From assembly GCA_016869765.1 (NCBI GenBank), contig VGES01000016.1, positions 1 to 64,000 on the forward strand: 64,000 nucleotides of DNA. Direction: 5' to 3'. Each line of letters begins with the position of its first letter. Within the stretch, counting starts at the first letter, position 1. The notes under the pieces were generated by a model. That model ran no database searches and had not been told where the DNA came from. It saw only the letters and a program-made list of their open reading frames with translations. The stretch is from Alphaproteobacteria bacterium (lineage in GTDB: Bacteria; Pseudomonadota; Alphaproteobacteria; SHVP01). Below, in pieces: positions 26,552 to 35,696 of this stretch. A program made the position numbers and the translations under genes.

Positions 26552-27637
26552 TTATCCGAGGTTCTTGCGTGGATCGAAGGCGTCGCGGACCGCCTCGCCG
26601 ACGAAGATGAGCAACACCAGCATCACCGCAATCGAGAGGAACGCGGTGAGGCCGAGCCACGGGGCCGTGAGATTGTTCTTGGCCTGGTTCAGGAGTTCGC
26701 CGAGCGAGGCCGACCCGGGCGGTAGGCCGAAGCCGAGAAAGTCGAGCGAGGTGAGGATCGTGACCGATCCCGCGAGAATGAACGGGAGGAATGTCAAGGT
26801 CGAAACCATGGCGTTGGGCAGCAGGTGCTTGAACATGATCTTGGCATCGCGAACGCCGAGGGCGCGGGCGGCGCGAACGTAGTCGAAATTGCGCGCCCGC
26901 AGGAACTCGGCTCGCACCACACCCACCAGGGCATCCCAGGAGAACAGAAGCAGGATTCCCATCAGCATCCAGAACGACGGTTGGATGATGCTGGCGAGGA
27001 TGATGAGCAGGAACAACACCGGAATCCCGTTCCAGATCTCGATGAAGCGCTGGAACACGAGATCGACGAGCCCGCCGGAATAGCCCTGCCATGCGCCGGC
27101 CGCGATGCCGATGATCGAACTGATCAGCGTGAGAACGAGCCCGAACAGCACCGAGATACGGAAGCCGTAGATCAGGCGTGCTACCACATCGCGCCCCTGG
27201 TCGTCGGTGCCGAGCCAGTTGTCCACAGACGGCGGTGCCGGGGCCGGAACGCTGAGTTGGTAATTGATCGTCCGGTAGCTGAACGGAACCGCGGGCCACA
27301 CCGCCCACCCGCGCTCGTCGATCAATCCACGGACGAAGGGGTCGCGGTAGTCGGCCGCGGTCTCGAAATCGCCGCCGAAGCGGGTCTCGGGGTAGTCGAC
27401 AAGGACCGGAACCAGCCAGCGGCCCTCGAAGGACACCAGCAACGGTCGGTCGTTGGCGATGAACTCGGCAAACAGCGACCCGACGAAGAGAACGGCGAAA
27501 ACGACCAGCGACCAGAAGCCACGACGGTTGGCGCGAAAATTCCGCAGGCGCCGTCGCGCGAGGGGCGTGAGCCGCAGGCCGAACACATGGTCATCCGCCA
27601 CGGTTCGCCTGGTCGTGGTGATGACGGCCTCAGACAT
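26552..27637 (-). CDS. yejE: Peptide ABC transporter permease (YejE-type)
   Basis: A 361-aa DppC/OppC-like permease. It has one N-terminal helix after a basic leader ([21 protein letters not shown]), then a long periplasmic insert (about 55-150) typical of YejE, containing [16 protein letters not shown]. Five helices follow, with the EAA loop [40 protein letters not shown] is the conserved DppC segment. It overlaps yejB by 8 nt, so translation is coupled. It pairs with YejB to form the channel. Confidence 0.95.
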   Translation of the reverse strand: MSEAVITTTRRTVADDHVFGLRLTPLARRRLRNFRANRRGFWSLVVFAVLFVGSLFAEFIANDRPLLVSFEGRWLVPVLVDYPETRFGGDFETAADYRDPFVRGLIDERGWAVWPAVPFSYRTINYQLSVPAPAPPSVDNWLGTDDQGRDVVARLIYGFRISVLFGLVLTLISSIIGIAAGAWQGYSGGLVDLVFQRFIEIWNGIPVLFLLIILASIIQPSFWMLMGILLLFSWDALVGVVRAEFLRARNFDYVRAARALGVRDAKIMFKHLLPNAMVSTLTFLPFILAGSVTILTSLDFLGFGLPPGSASLGELLNQAKNNLTAPWLGLTAFLSIAVMLVLLIFVGEAVRDAFDPRKNLG

Positions 27638-28739
27638 CGCGCCGCTCGAAATCGATCCGCGGATCGACGAAGTGGTAGGTGAGGTCGCCGATAAGGCGCA
27701 GCAACAACCCGATCAGCGTGAAGACGTAGAGCGTCGCGAACATCACCGGATAGTCGCGACTGAGCGTCGCCTCGAAGCCCAGGAGCCCGAGGCCGTCGAG
27801 GGAGAAGATGATCTCGATCAGCACCGAGCCGGTGAATAGGATGCCGAGAAACGCACCCGGAAAACCAGCGATCACGATCAGCATGCCGTTGCGGAACACG
27901 TGACCGTAGAGCACGCGGCGTTCGCTCAGCCCTTTGGCGCGCGCCGTCGTCACGTATTGCATGTTGATCTGGTCGAGGAACGAGTTCTTCGTGAGCATGG
28001 TGAGCCCGGCAAAGCCCCCCAGCACCATGGCCACGACCGGCAACACCATGTGCCAGAGGTAGTCGAAAATCTGAGCGAAGAAGCCGAGTTCGCTCCAATT
28101 GTCGGAGACCAGGCCGCGCAGCGGGAAGACCTTGAAGTACGAGCCGCCGGCAAACAGCACGATCAGGAGGACCGCGAAAAGGAACCCCGGGATGGCGTTG
28201 CCGATGATGATGATCGTGCTCGACCATACGTCGAATCGCGAACCGTCCCGAACGGCTTTTCGGATTCCGAGCGGGATGCTGATGAGGTAGATCAGCAATG
28301 TCGTCCACAGGCCGAGCGAGATCGAGACGGGCAGCTTGTCGATCACCAGGTCGACGACCGAGCGGTCGCGAAAGTAGCTCGTCCCGAAATCGAAGCGGAT
28401 GTAGTTCCACATCATCAGGGCGAAGCGCTCGTGCACCGGGCGATCGAAGCCATAGAGCTTCTCGATCTCGGCGATGAACTCGCGCGGCAATCCCTGGGCA
28501 CCACGGTACTGCGACTGGCTCGACTCGCTCGCCCCGCTGGCTTGACCCTGGCCTTGCGCGGTATCGGCGGTGCCGCCCGAAAAGCGGGCCGTCGGGTCGA
28601 CGGCTGTCCCCTGAATCTGGGCGATCAACTGCTCGACCGGGCCGCCGGGCGCGAACTGCACGATGGCGAAATTGATGACCATGATCCCGAACAGGGTCGG
28701 GATGATCAGCAACAGGCGGCGGATGATGTACGCGAGCAC
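27630..28739 (-). CDS. yejB: Peptide ABC transporter permease (YejB-type)
   Basis: A 369-aa DppB/OppB-like permease. It starts [40 protein letters not shown], the classical DppB N-terminus. A Gln/Ser-rich periplasmic insert follows (about 50-85), then [27 protein letters not shown]. The cytoplasmic EAA loop is [22 protein letters not shown]. The 5' codon is GTG with no strong Shine-Dalgarno; it follows the second substrate-binding gene by 12 nt. Confidence 0.95.
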   Translation of the reverse strand: MLAYIIRRLLLIIPTLFGIMVINFAIVQFAPGGPVEQLIAQIQGTAVDPTARFSGGTADTAQGQGQASGASESSQSQYRGAQGLPREFIAEIEKLYGFDRPVHERFALMMWNYIRFDFGTSYFRDRSVVDLVIDKLPVSISLGLWTTLLIYLISIPLGIRKAVRDGSRFDVWSSTIIIIGNAIPGFLFAVLLIVLFAGGSYFKVFPLRGLVSDNWSELGFFAQIFDYLWHMVLPVVAMVLGGFAGLTMLTKNSFLDQINMQYVTTARAKGLSERRVLYGHVFRNGMLIVIAGFPGAFLGILFTGSVLIEIIFSLDGLGLLGFEATLSRDYPVMFATLYVFTLIGLLLRLIGDLTYHFVDPRIDFERRDV

Positions 28740-28751
28740 GAGGTAAGTGGT

Positions 28752-30587
28752 TCAGCGTCGGGTGCGGTCGATCTTGGCGGCTTTGGCCTGGTCGATCCAC
28801 CAGGTATCGAGCACGCCTTGCGCGAATTTTGGCCGAATGGCGGGTCGCGCAAACATGTCCCAATAGGCGAACAGGTCGTTGGCGCGGAACCACTGCGGCA
28901 CGATGTAGTGGTTCCACAGCAGCGTCCGGTCGAGGGCGCGCGAGGCCGCGCGCAGGGTGGCGCGATCCTGGGCATTGGCGATGCGCTCGAGCATGTCGTC
29001 GATCGCCGGATCGGCAATCCCGGCGTAGTTGAGATTGCCCTCGGTCGCGGCCGCGGTCGAACTCCAGAAGTTCCGCTCGCTGATCCCCGGCGTTGTTGGG
29101 GTCGCGAAGGCTTTGGTGGTGACATCGAAATCGTAGGTCTGCATGCGGCTGGCGTATTGCGCCGATTCGACCTGACGCATGCGGGCCTCGATCCCGAGGC
29201 GTTCGAGATTGCGCACGACCGGCGCAAAGATGCGTTCGAACGTCGGCTCCTCCATCAGGTACTCGATTTCGAACACCTGGCCGCGGGCGTTGCGCGCCTT
29301 GCCGTCGCGGACGTTCCAACCGGCGGCGGCGAGCAGGTTGCGCGCCTTGGCGAGTTGGGTCCGGTTGTTGCCGGTGCCGTCCGTGACCGGCGGCTCCCAC
29401 ACCTGGGTGAACACCTCGGGGGGCAGCCTGTCGCGATAGGGGTTGAGGAACTCGAGTTCGAGCCCGTCGGGCAAGCTGCGTGCGGCCATGTCCGAGTTCT
29501 GGAACACGCTCTTCGTTCGTTCGTAGATCCCATAGAACAGGTTCTTGTTGGTCCACTCGAAATCGAATGCGAGGGCAAAGGCCTCGCGCACCCGGCGATC
29601 GGAGAATTTTTCCCGCCGGCCGTTCAAGACGAAATATTGGCGCGGCGCCGGTGCTTCGTCGGGAATCGTCTCGCGCACCACGCGACCGTCTTTGACGGCC
29701 GGAAAGTCGTATTCGGTGGCCCAGGTCTTCGAGGTGAATTCCTCGCGGAAATCGAATTCGCCCGCCTTGAAGGCTTCGAACTCGACCGAGCGGTCGCGAT
29801 AGAATTCGAGGCGAATCTGGTCGAAGTTCCAGCGACCGCGGTTGACCGCGAGGTCGCGACCCCAATAGTTCTCGACACGCTTGAGAATCAAGGAGCGGCC
29901 CGGGACGACCTCGACGATGCGGTAGGGTCCGCTGCCGAGCGGCGGGTCGAGCGTCGTTCGGTCGAACTCGACCCGCGAAAAATGGCTCTTCGACAGGATC
30001 GGCATGCCGGCGGCCAGCTGCGGCAGGTCCCGCAGAATGGCGCCGTCGCGAAAACGGAACTGAACGCGGCGACGATCGAGCGCCTCGACGCGTTCGATGT
30101 CGCGGTAGAGCAGTCGGTACTGCGGCGCGCCCTTGTCGCGCAGCGTTTCGAAGGAAAACACAACGTCGTTGACCGTGAGCGGAGAGCCGTCGTGCCAACG
30201 CACGCTTTCGCGCAGCGCGAACGTCACCGAGCGCCGGTCGGTTGCCACGTCGATCGATTCGGCGATCAGCCCGTAGAAGCTGTCAGGCTCGTCTCCCGCC
30301 GCCGTCATGAGCGATTCGAACGGCAACCCGACGATCGTGGCCGACATTCCGGGCAGACGAATTCCCCGCGTGATGAACGGGTTGAGGTTGTCGAACGATC
30401 CCTGGCCATGACCGAAGCGAACCTCGCCGCCTTTGGGAGCAATCGGGTTCACGTAGTCGAAATGGGCGAAGTCCTGTCGGTACTTGAGTTCTCCGAACGT
30501 CGAGTAGCCATGCCGCGGTTCGGCGGAGGCCGCCGCCGCAAACAGCGTCGCCGTCAGCAGGCCTGAGACTACCCCGGGACGGCGCAT
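28752..30587 (-). CDS. Extracellular solute-binding protein of the peptide importer, second receptor (YejA-like)
   Basis: A 611-aa SBP family 5 protein with signal peptide (LLTATLFAAAASAEPRH). Elements of the YejA group are FGELKYRQDFAHFDYVNPIAPKGGEVRFG, ESVRWHDGSPLTVNDVVFSFETL, FVLNGRREKFSDRRVREAFALAFDFEW and a late LLWNHYIVPQWF. It captures peptides in the periplasm. It is clearly homologous along its length to the gene directly upstream; its ATG abuts that gene's stop (TAGATG). A second receptor may widen the ligand range of one transporter. Confidence 0.93.
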   Translation of the reverse strand: MRRPGVVSGLLTATLFAAAASAEPRHGYSTFGELKYRQDFAHFDYVNPIAPKGGEVRFGHGQGSFDNLNPFITRGIRLPGMSATIVGLPFESLMTAAGDEPDSFYGLIAESIDVATDRRSVTFALRESVRWHDGSPLTVNDVVFSFETLRDKGAPQYRLLYRDIERVEALDRRRVQFRFRDGAILRDLPQLAAGMPILSKSHFSRVEFDRTTLDPPLGSGPYRIVEVVPGRSLILKRVENYWGRDLAVNRGRWNFDQIRLEFYRDRSVEFEAFKAGEFDFREEFTSKTWATEYDFPAVKDGRVVRETIPDEAPAPRQYFVLNGRREKFSDRRVREAFALAFDFEWTNKNLFYGIYERTKSVFQNSDMAARSLPDGLELEFLNPYRDRLPPEVFTQVWEPPVTDGTGNNRTQLAKARNLLAAAGWNVRDGKARNARGQVFEIEYLMEEPTFERIFAPVVRNLERLGIEARMRQVESAQYASRMQTYDFDVTTKAFATPTTPGISERNFWSSTAAATEGNLNYAGIADPAIDDMLERIANAQDRATLRAASRALDRTLLWNHYIVPQWFRANDLFAYWDMFARPAIRPKFAQGVLDTWWIDQAKAAKIDRTRR

Positions 30588-32426
30588 CTAGCGGGCCGCC
30601 TGTTTGCGTTGCTCGAGGCTTGCGTCCTTGGCGGGATCGATCCACCACGAACCGAGCCCGAGCCCGTACTTGGGCGGTGCGACGGGGCGCCCGAACTTGT
30701 CCCAATAGGCGAGGCGGTAGCTTTGGATGTGGAATTGCGGGATCACGAAGTGCTGCGACAGCAGCACGCGGTCGAGGGCGCGGGTCACGGCGATCAACTG
30801 CTGGCGATCGGGCGCCTCGATGATCTTCTCGATCAGATCGTCGACCGCCGCCAGTTTGATGCCGGCCAGGTTGCGGCTGCCCTTTTCATCGGCCGCCTTC
30901 GAGCCCCAGAAGTCACGCTGTTCGTTCCCCGGAGACAGCGATTGCGCGAATGTCGTGATCACAATGTCGAAATCGAACTCGTCCTCGCGGCGCTGATATT
31001 GCGCGGTATCGACCGTGCGCACCCGAGCCTTGACGCCCAGGCGTTCCATGTTCTGGACGACGGGCAAAACGATCCGTTCGAACTGCGGGTCGGCCAGTAG
31101 GAACTCGACCTCGAACACCCTGCCCGACTTGGTGTTGGTGAGAACCTTGTCCTTGATCTCCCAGCCGGCGTCCTTGAGCAATTGTGTGGCGCGCCGGAGC
31201 CCCTCGCGGTTGTTGCCGCTGCCGTCGGTGACGGGCGCCCTGAACTCGCGTGTGAACACCTCGGCCAGAAGATCCTTGCGATGGGGTTCCAAGTAGCGCA
31301 GCTCCTGGGCGTCGGGGAGCCCGGTGGCGGCGAGTTCCGAGTTCGAAAAATAGCTCGCCGTCCGGACGTATTGGCCGAAGAACAGGTTCCGGTTGGACCA
31401 TTCGAAGTCGAAGGTGTGAGCCAGTGCTTCGCGAACGCGCCGGTCTTGGAACTGCTCGCGTCGCGTGTTGAACACGAACGCCTGCATGCCGGTCGGGTTC
31501 TGGTGACGAATTTCCTCGGTCTTCACGACGCCGCGCTGCTTGGCCGGGAAATCGTAGGCGGTCGCCCAATTGCGGGCGGAATTCTCGGCCCGGAAGTCGT
31601 ACTCGTGTGCCTTGAACGCCTCCAATGCGACCGTCTGGTCGCGGTAATAATCGATGCGGATCGTCCCGAAATTGTGTTGGCCGCGATTGACCGGCAGATC
31701 TCTGCCCCAGTAGTCGGAAACGCGCTCGAGAGTCACCGACCGGCCGGCGTCGACAGCCTTTACCCGGTAGGGCCCGCTACCGAGTGGCGGCTCGAGGGAG
31801 GTCTCATCGAAATTGACGCGTGTGTAATAGGCCTTCGATAGGACGGGGAGCTCCCCGGCGATCTGCGGCAATTCACGGTTGAGCTTGCCCTCGAAGTGGA
31901 ACTTGACCCGTCGTTCCCCGAGTTTTTCGGCCTGCGTGACGTTGGCGTAGTAGAAACGATAGTGCGGGTGCCCTTTGGCCTTGAGGATGTCGAAACTGAA
32001 CACGACATCGTCGGCCGTAACAGGAGTGCCATCGTGCCACCTCGCCTCTGGGCGAAGGTTGTAAATCACCCACGTCAGGTCGGTCGGTGTTTCTACGGAC
32101 TCGGCGATCTGTCCGTAAACGGTACTCGCCTCGTCAAGAGACCGAGACATCAGCGTCTCGAAGACGCCGCCGATGGCGGCCGCGCGGCCCTTGAGGATGA
32201 ACGGGTTGAGCGAATCGAACGAGCCGATACCGAATTGGCGGATCGTTCCGCCCTTCGGGGCGTCGGGATTGACATAGTCGAAGTGCTTGAAGTCCGGGCC
32301 GTACTTGATGTCTCCGAACAGCGAGAGCGCGTGCGACTTCCGGACATTCTCCTGCGCCGCGGCCACCGTGACCGACAACGCGGCGCCACAGGCAGCACCC
32401 ACGATCCACCAGCTTCCCCGCGCCAT
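30588..32426 (-). CDS. yejA: Extracellular solute-binding protein of the peptide importer, first receptor (YejA-like)
   Basis: A 612-aa SBP family 5 protein and the first gene of the operon. The signal peptide (WWIVGAACGAALSVTVAAAQ) follows ATG 32426, which has GAGGAGGCGACGGT upstream; this excludes the longer in-frame start at 32486. Conserved blocks are FGDIKYGPDFKHFDYVNPDAPKGG, PEARWHDGTPVTADDVVFSFDIL, FVFNTRREQFQDRRVREALAHTFDFEW and LLSQHFVIPQFHI, parallel to the second receptor. The yejA symbol is given to this copy by position; which copy matches E. coli YejA best needs an alignment. Confidence 0.92.
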   Translation of the reverse strand: MARGSWWIVGAACGAALSVTVAAAQENVRKSHALSLFGDIKYGPDFKHFDYVNPDAPKGGTIRQFGIGSFDSLNPFILKGRAAAIGGVFETLMSRSLDEASTVYGQIAESVETPTDLTWVIYNLRPEARWHDGTPVTADDVVFSFDILKAKGHPHYRFYYANVTQAEKLGERRVKFHFEGKLNRELPQIAGELPVLSKAYYTRVNFDETSLEPPLGSGPYRVKAVDAGRSVTLERVSDYWGRDLPVNRGQHNFGTIRIDYYRDQTVALEAFKAHEYDFRAENSARNWATAYDFPAKQRGVVKTEEIRHQNPTGMQAFVFNTRREQFQDRRVREALAHTFDFEWSNRNLFFGQYVRTASYFSNSELAATGLPDAQELRYLEPHRKDLLAEVFTREFRAPVTDGSGNNREGLRRATQLLKDAGWEIKDKVLTNTKSGRVFEVEFLLADPQFERIVLPVVQNMERLGVKARVRTVDTAQYQRREDEFDFDIVITTFAQSLSPGNEQRDFWGSKAADEKGSRNLAGIKLAAVDDLIEKIIEAPDRQQLIAVTRALDRVLLSQHFVIPQFHIQSYRLAYWDKFGRPVAPPKYGLGLGSWWIDPAKDASLEQRKQAAR

Positions 32427-32510
32427 ACCGTCGCCTCCTCGAACGTCGTCAAGCCGGAGCATAGGGCATCGCCACGGCGAAGGCATGGCCGGGCCCCATC
32501 ACTTCGATCG

Positions 32511-33293
32511 CTATTGCGTGAGAATCCCTGAGGCCGGGACCAGCAACCCCGCGTCCCCTACGGCCAACACGTGTCCGTCGCTGGCTGCCGAGAGGGGCTG
32601 CCCAGCCCAATCGCGAATGGCCCCGCCAGCCTCTTCGATCACCGGCACCAGAGCCGCGTAGTCGTAGAACTTGAGCCGCGACTCGACCACGAGATCGATT
32701 TGGCCGCTGGCCAGCAGCGCGTAGCCATAGGCATCGCCACCCCAATGGTTCTGGCGAACCGCGCGCTTCAGCCGCTCGAAGGCGACGGCATCAGCGCCTT
32801 CGAACATCTCGGGTGAGGTGGCGCTCAAGAGGGCCTGATCGAGCGAAGAAACCCGGCGCGTGCGGACCGCGGCACCGTTCATGGTCGTGCCCCGGCCCAC
32901 GGCTCCCAGCCAGCGCTCGCCGAGCACCGGCTGATCGATCACCCCGAGGATCGGGCGATTCCGGGATACCAGGGCGATCAGGGTCGCGAACAGGGGTTTG
33001 CCCGCGACAAAGGCGCGGGTCCCATCGACCGGATCGAGCACCCAGACGTGTTCGGCATCGGAACGAACCGCAGGAAATTCTTCGCCGATGATGCCGTGAT
33101 CCGGAAAGCGCCTGCCGATCAAGTCTCGGATCGCCAGCTCCGCCCCGCGATCGGCGACGGTCACGGGGGATTGGTCGGCCTTGGTATCGACGGCGAATGG
33201 CGAGCGAAAGTGGCTCCGGATGATGGCGCCGGAGGCATCGGCGAGTTCGTGGGCAAAGGCGCAGAACTCAGCGGGGCACGCACCAGACGCCAT
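32511..33293 (-). CDS. hisN: Histidinol-phosphatase, inositol-monophosphatase family (HisN-type)
   Basis: A 260-aa Mg2+/Li+-sensitive phosphatase. Metal-binding motifs in order are GIIGEEF (67-73 region), WVLDPVDGTRAFVAGKP (Asp-Pro-x-Asp-Gly-Thr) and WGGDAYGYALLASGQIDLVVE. The WGGD-x-YGY form of motif 3 is typical of HisN-type histidinol-phosphatases in alphaproteobacteria and actinobacteria, acting at the penultimate step of histidine synthesis. It lies 84 nt upstream of the yej operon on the same strand and 39 nt after the cytochrome gene. A general IMPase is the alternative. Confidence 0.88.
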   Translation of the reverse strand: MASGACPAEFCAFAHELADASGAIIRSHFRSPFAVDTKADQSPVTVADRGAELAIRDLIGRRFPDHGIIGEEFPAVRSDAEHVWVLDPVDGTRAFVAGKPLFATLIALVSRNRPILGVIDQPVLGERWLGAVGRGTTMNGAAVRTRRVSSLDQALLSATSPEMFEGADAVAFERLKRAVRQNHWGGDAYGYALLASGQIDLVVESRLKFYDYAALVPVIEEAGGAIRDWAGQPLSAASDGHVLAVGDAGLLVPASGILTQ

Positions 33294-33332
33294 GCCGGAT
33301 TGTCGTTGCCGAGAACTCCGGCCGCAACTCCC

Positions 33333-33863
33333 TTACGGGGTGGGTAGGGCGGGCGGGTTTTCGTGTTGCCGGCGCAAATAGGCCAATAGATTGGCGCGTT
33401 CCTGAGCGCTGCGGATGCCGGCAAACGTCATCTTCGTTCCGGGAACGACTTCTTTGGGCGCCCGCAGGAAGTGGTCGAGATCAGGGTAGCTCCAGGTGCC
33501 GGACTTCATACCAGCCGAGTAAGCAAAGCCATCGACCCGGCCGCGGTTGGCGCCGACGACGCCAAACAGGTTGGGCCCGATGCGGTTCGCGCCGCCCTTT
33601 TCGAAGGTGTGGCAGGACACACACTTCTTGGCAACCTTTTCGCCCTCGGTCGGATTGGCCGAGGCGAGCAGCACCGGCAAGGGTGCGGCGGCCGGCTCCG
33701 GTCCGCCTTTCGGGGTCGCTTCCTCGACGTTGATCGTGCCGTAGACTTGGCTTTCGAGCTTGGTCGGGTGCACCACGCCCTCGCCCACCCGGGCCAGGAC
33801 GAAGACAAACAGCAACGTCGCCAATATGACTCCGGCGAAACGGTTGATTTCGTACATATCCAT
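33333..33863 (-). CDS. Membrane-anchored cytochrome c (CycM-like)
   Basis: A 176-aa class I cytochrome c. An uncleaved N-terminal helix (FAGVILATLLFVFVLARVGEG, about 9-29) anchors it in the inner membrane, followed by a Pro/Ala-rich linker. The heme domain has KKCVSCHTFEKGG (CxxCH), GPNLFGVVGANRG and the sixth ligand Met in PGTKMTFAG. This is the layout of CycM, which carries electrons from the bc1 complex to the aa3 oxidase. ATG 33863 is used. It is divergent from kdsB, and an AT-rich palindrome lies between the two. Confidence 0.93.
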   Translation of the reverse strand: MDMYEINRFAGVILATLLFVFVLARVGEGVVHPTKLESQVYGTINVEEATPKGGPEPAAAPLPVLLASANPTEGEKVAKKCVSCHTFEKGGANRIGPNLFGVVGANRGRVDGFAYSAGMKSGTWSYPDLDHFLRAPKEVVPGTKMTFAGIRSAQERANLLAYLRRQHENPPALPTP

Positions 33864-33980
33864 GGAGCTCACCGGGCGAAAGACCGGCGCAGAATATCGG
33901 CGAATTCCCCAGGGGGCGCAACCGGACGGCTCGCCCGGCCTCGACCACCACCGCGGATTCACCCGTCCTTCCGTCAGCGG

Positions 33981-34010
33981 AAATAACTGTTAATATTCAA
34001 TCAGTTATTT
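33981..34010. promoter_or_regulatory. AT-rich perfect palindrome between cytochrome c and kdsB
   Basis: AAATAACTG (33981-33989) and CAGTTATTT (34002-34010) form a perfect 9-bp inverted repeat around a 12-nt AT spacer that contains TAATAT. It is strikingly AT-rich for this genome and sits in the 210-nt divergent gap. An operator overlapping promoter elements is the simplest reading; the stem is too AU-rich for a terminator. Confidence 0.45.
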
Positions 34011-34073
34011 GGACGTTCGAAAGGCGGATGGTCGTCGCGGCAATATGTCACGCCGCATCACCTCCGAACGCGC

Positions 34074-34814
34074 GTGCCCAAGACCCTGATCGTGATCCCG
34101 GCCCGCCTCGCGGCCTCCCGGCTGCCGCGTAAACCGCTGGCCGACATCGCGGGCCGTCCGATGATCGTCCACGTTTGGGAGCGTGCGGTCGCGGCGGACG
34201 TCGGTCCGGTCGTGGTCGCCTGCGGCGAGCGCGAGATTGCAGACGCCGTCGAACGGGCGGGGGGGCGTGCCGTCCTGACTCGGTCCGACCACGCGACCGG
34301 TTCGGATCGCATTGCCGAAGCGCTGCATCGCATCGACGCCGAGCGATCATTCGACAAAGTCGTGAACGTGCAGGGCGATGTGCCGACGATCGAGCCGCGC
34401 CTGATCAGCACGGCGGCTCGCTTGCTCGACGATACCGAGACGGACATCGGCACGCTCGTGTCCGAGATCCGCGATGCCGAGGAGATCACCAACCCCAATG
34501 TCGTCAAGGCGGCGGTGGGATTTGCCGCCGGCAGCCGCGTCGGCCGGGCGCTCTATTTTTCGCGCAATCCGATACCCTCGGGCGCGGGGCCGTACTTCCA
34601 CCACATCGGCATTTATGCCTACCGCCGTGAGGTGCTCGAACGTTTCGTGACGATGCCGCCGGCCGTGCTCGAACAACGCGAGCGCCTCGAGCAGCTGCGG
34701 GCGCTTGTGGCCGGCTACACCATCACGGCGGCCCTCGTTGACACGATTCCGCTCGGTGTCGATACTCCCGCCGATCTCGAACGCGCCCGGGCGGTCCTAC
34801 GCCCGGGCGCTTAG
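34074..34814 (+). CDS. kdsB: 3-deoxy-manno-octulosonate cytidylyltransferase (CMP-KDO synthetase)
   Basis: A 246-aa cytidylyltransferase that activates KDO with CTP for lipid A core synthesis. Signature blocks are IVIPARLAASRLPRKPLADIAGRPMI (nucleotide loop), LTRSDHATGSDRIAEAL, VNVQGDVPTIEPRLI (metal Asp), YFSRNPIP and HIGIYAYRREVLERFV. The length is standard. The start is GTG 34074, as no ATG fits. Presence of kdsB implies a KDO-containing LPS outer membrane. It is followed 12 nt later by pheA, the usual alphaproteobacterial pairing. Confidence 0.96.
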   Translation: MPKTLIVIPARLAASRLPRKPLADIAGRPMIVHVWERAVAADVGPVVVACGEREIADAVERAGGRAVLTRSDHATGSDRIAEALHRIDAERSFDKVVNVQGDVPTIEPRLISTAARLLDDTETDIGTLVSEIRDAEEITNPNVVKAAVGFAAGSRVGRALYFSRNPIPSGAGPYFHHIGIYAYRREVLERFVTMPPAVLEQRERLEQLRALVAGYTITAALVDTIPLGVDTPADLERARAVLRPGA

Positions 34815-34826
34815 TTTGCGACGGCC

Positions 34827-35696
34827 ATGACCAACACCAACGCCGACAACGCGATCGCCTTTCAGGGCGTACTCGGAGCCTATTCCCACAAAGCCTGCCG
34901 CGAGGTCTATCCTTCGCTCGCGCCGCTGCCCTGTCAGTCGTTCGAGGACGTGTTCGACGCTGTCAACCAGGGGCGCGCGCGTCTGGCGATGATCCCGATC
35001 GAAAACACCGTGGCCGGGCGCGTCGCCGACATTCACCATCTGCTTCCCGACTCGGGCCTCTACATCATCGGCGAGCACTTCTTGCGGGTGAACCACTGCC
35101 TGCTCGGTGTGCGTGGGGCCAAACTCGGTGACATCAAGGTCGTGCGTAGCCACGTCCATGCGCTCGGCCAGTGCCGCAACTTCTTGCGGCGTCTCGGGGT
35201 CCGGGCGGAGGTCCATGCCGATACGGCCGGCTCAGCCAAGGACACCGCCGCTTCGGGCGAGCGTTCTGCGGCGGCGATTGCCTCGGAGCTTGCGGCCGAA
35301 ACCTATGGGCTCGAGATCCTGGCCCGCGACATCGAGGACGCCAGCCACAATACGACGCGTTTCGTCATCATGACGCGAACCGCGCAGCGCCCGGTGGTCG
35401 GCGCGGGTCCGGCGATCACGACGTTTGTCTTTCAGGTGCGCAACGTGCCGGCGGCGCTCTACAAGGCCATGGGCGGCTTTGCCACCAACGGCGTCAACAT
35501 GACCAAGCTCGAGAGTTACCAGATCGGCGGCAGCTTCACGGCGACGCAGTTCTACGCCGATATCGAGGGTCACCCGGACGAAAAGAACGTCAGCCTTGCG
35601 CTGGAGGAACTCCACTTCTTCACCTCCAAGCTCAAGATCCTCGGCGTCTATCCGGCACATCCCTTCCGTGGTCTCGAGACCAACGAGCCGCGCTAG
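34827..35696 (+). CDS. pheA: Prephenate dehydratase
   Basis: A 289-aa monofunctional prephenate dehydratase (no chorismate mutase domain). The catalytic domain has FQGVLGAYSHKACREVYP, the IPIENTVAGRVADIH motif, NHCLLGV and DTAGSAKDTA. The conserved Thr-Arg-Phe is in NTTRFVIM. A C-terminal ACT domain (about 198-280) holds LESYQIGGSFTATQFYADIEG, the phenylalanine-binding site for feedback inhibition. It converts prephenate to phenylpyruvate. It follows kdsB closely. Its stop is shared with nudC on the other strand as CTAG. Confidence 0.96.
   Translation: MTNTNADNAIAFQGVLGAYSHKACREVYPSLAPLPCQSFEDVFDAVNQGRARLAMIPIENTVAGRVADIHHLLPDSGLYIIGEHFLRVNHCLLGVRGAKLGDIKVVRSHVHALGQCRNFLRRLGVRAEVHADTAGSAKDTAASGERSAAAIASELAAETYGLEILARDIEDASHNTTRFVIMTRTAQRPVVGAGPAITTFVFQVRNVPAALYKAMGGFATNGVNMTKLESYQIGGSFTATQFYADIEGHPDEKNVSLALEELHFFTSKLKILGVYPAHPFRGLETNEPR

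Noticed and set aside
27322-30198. Open frames of 888 and 958 aa overlapping yejB and the second receptor
   Set aside because: They lie in alternative frames of clearly conserved transporter genes and show low-complexity Arg/Pro/Asp composition.
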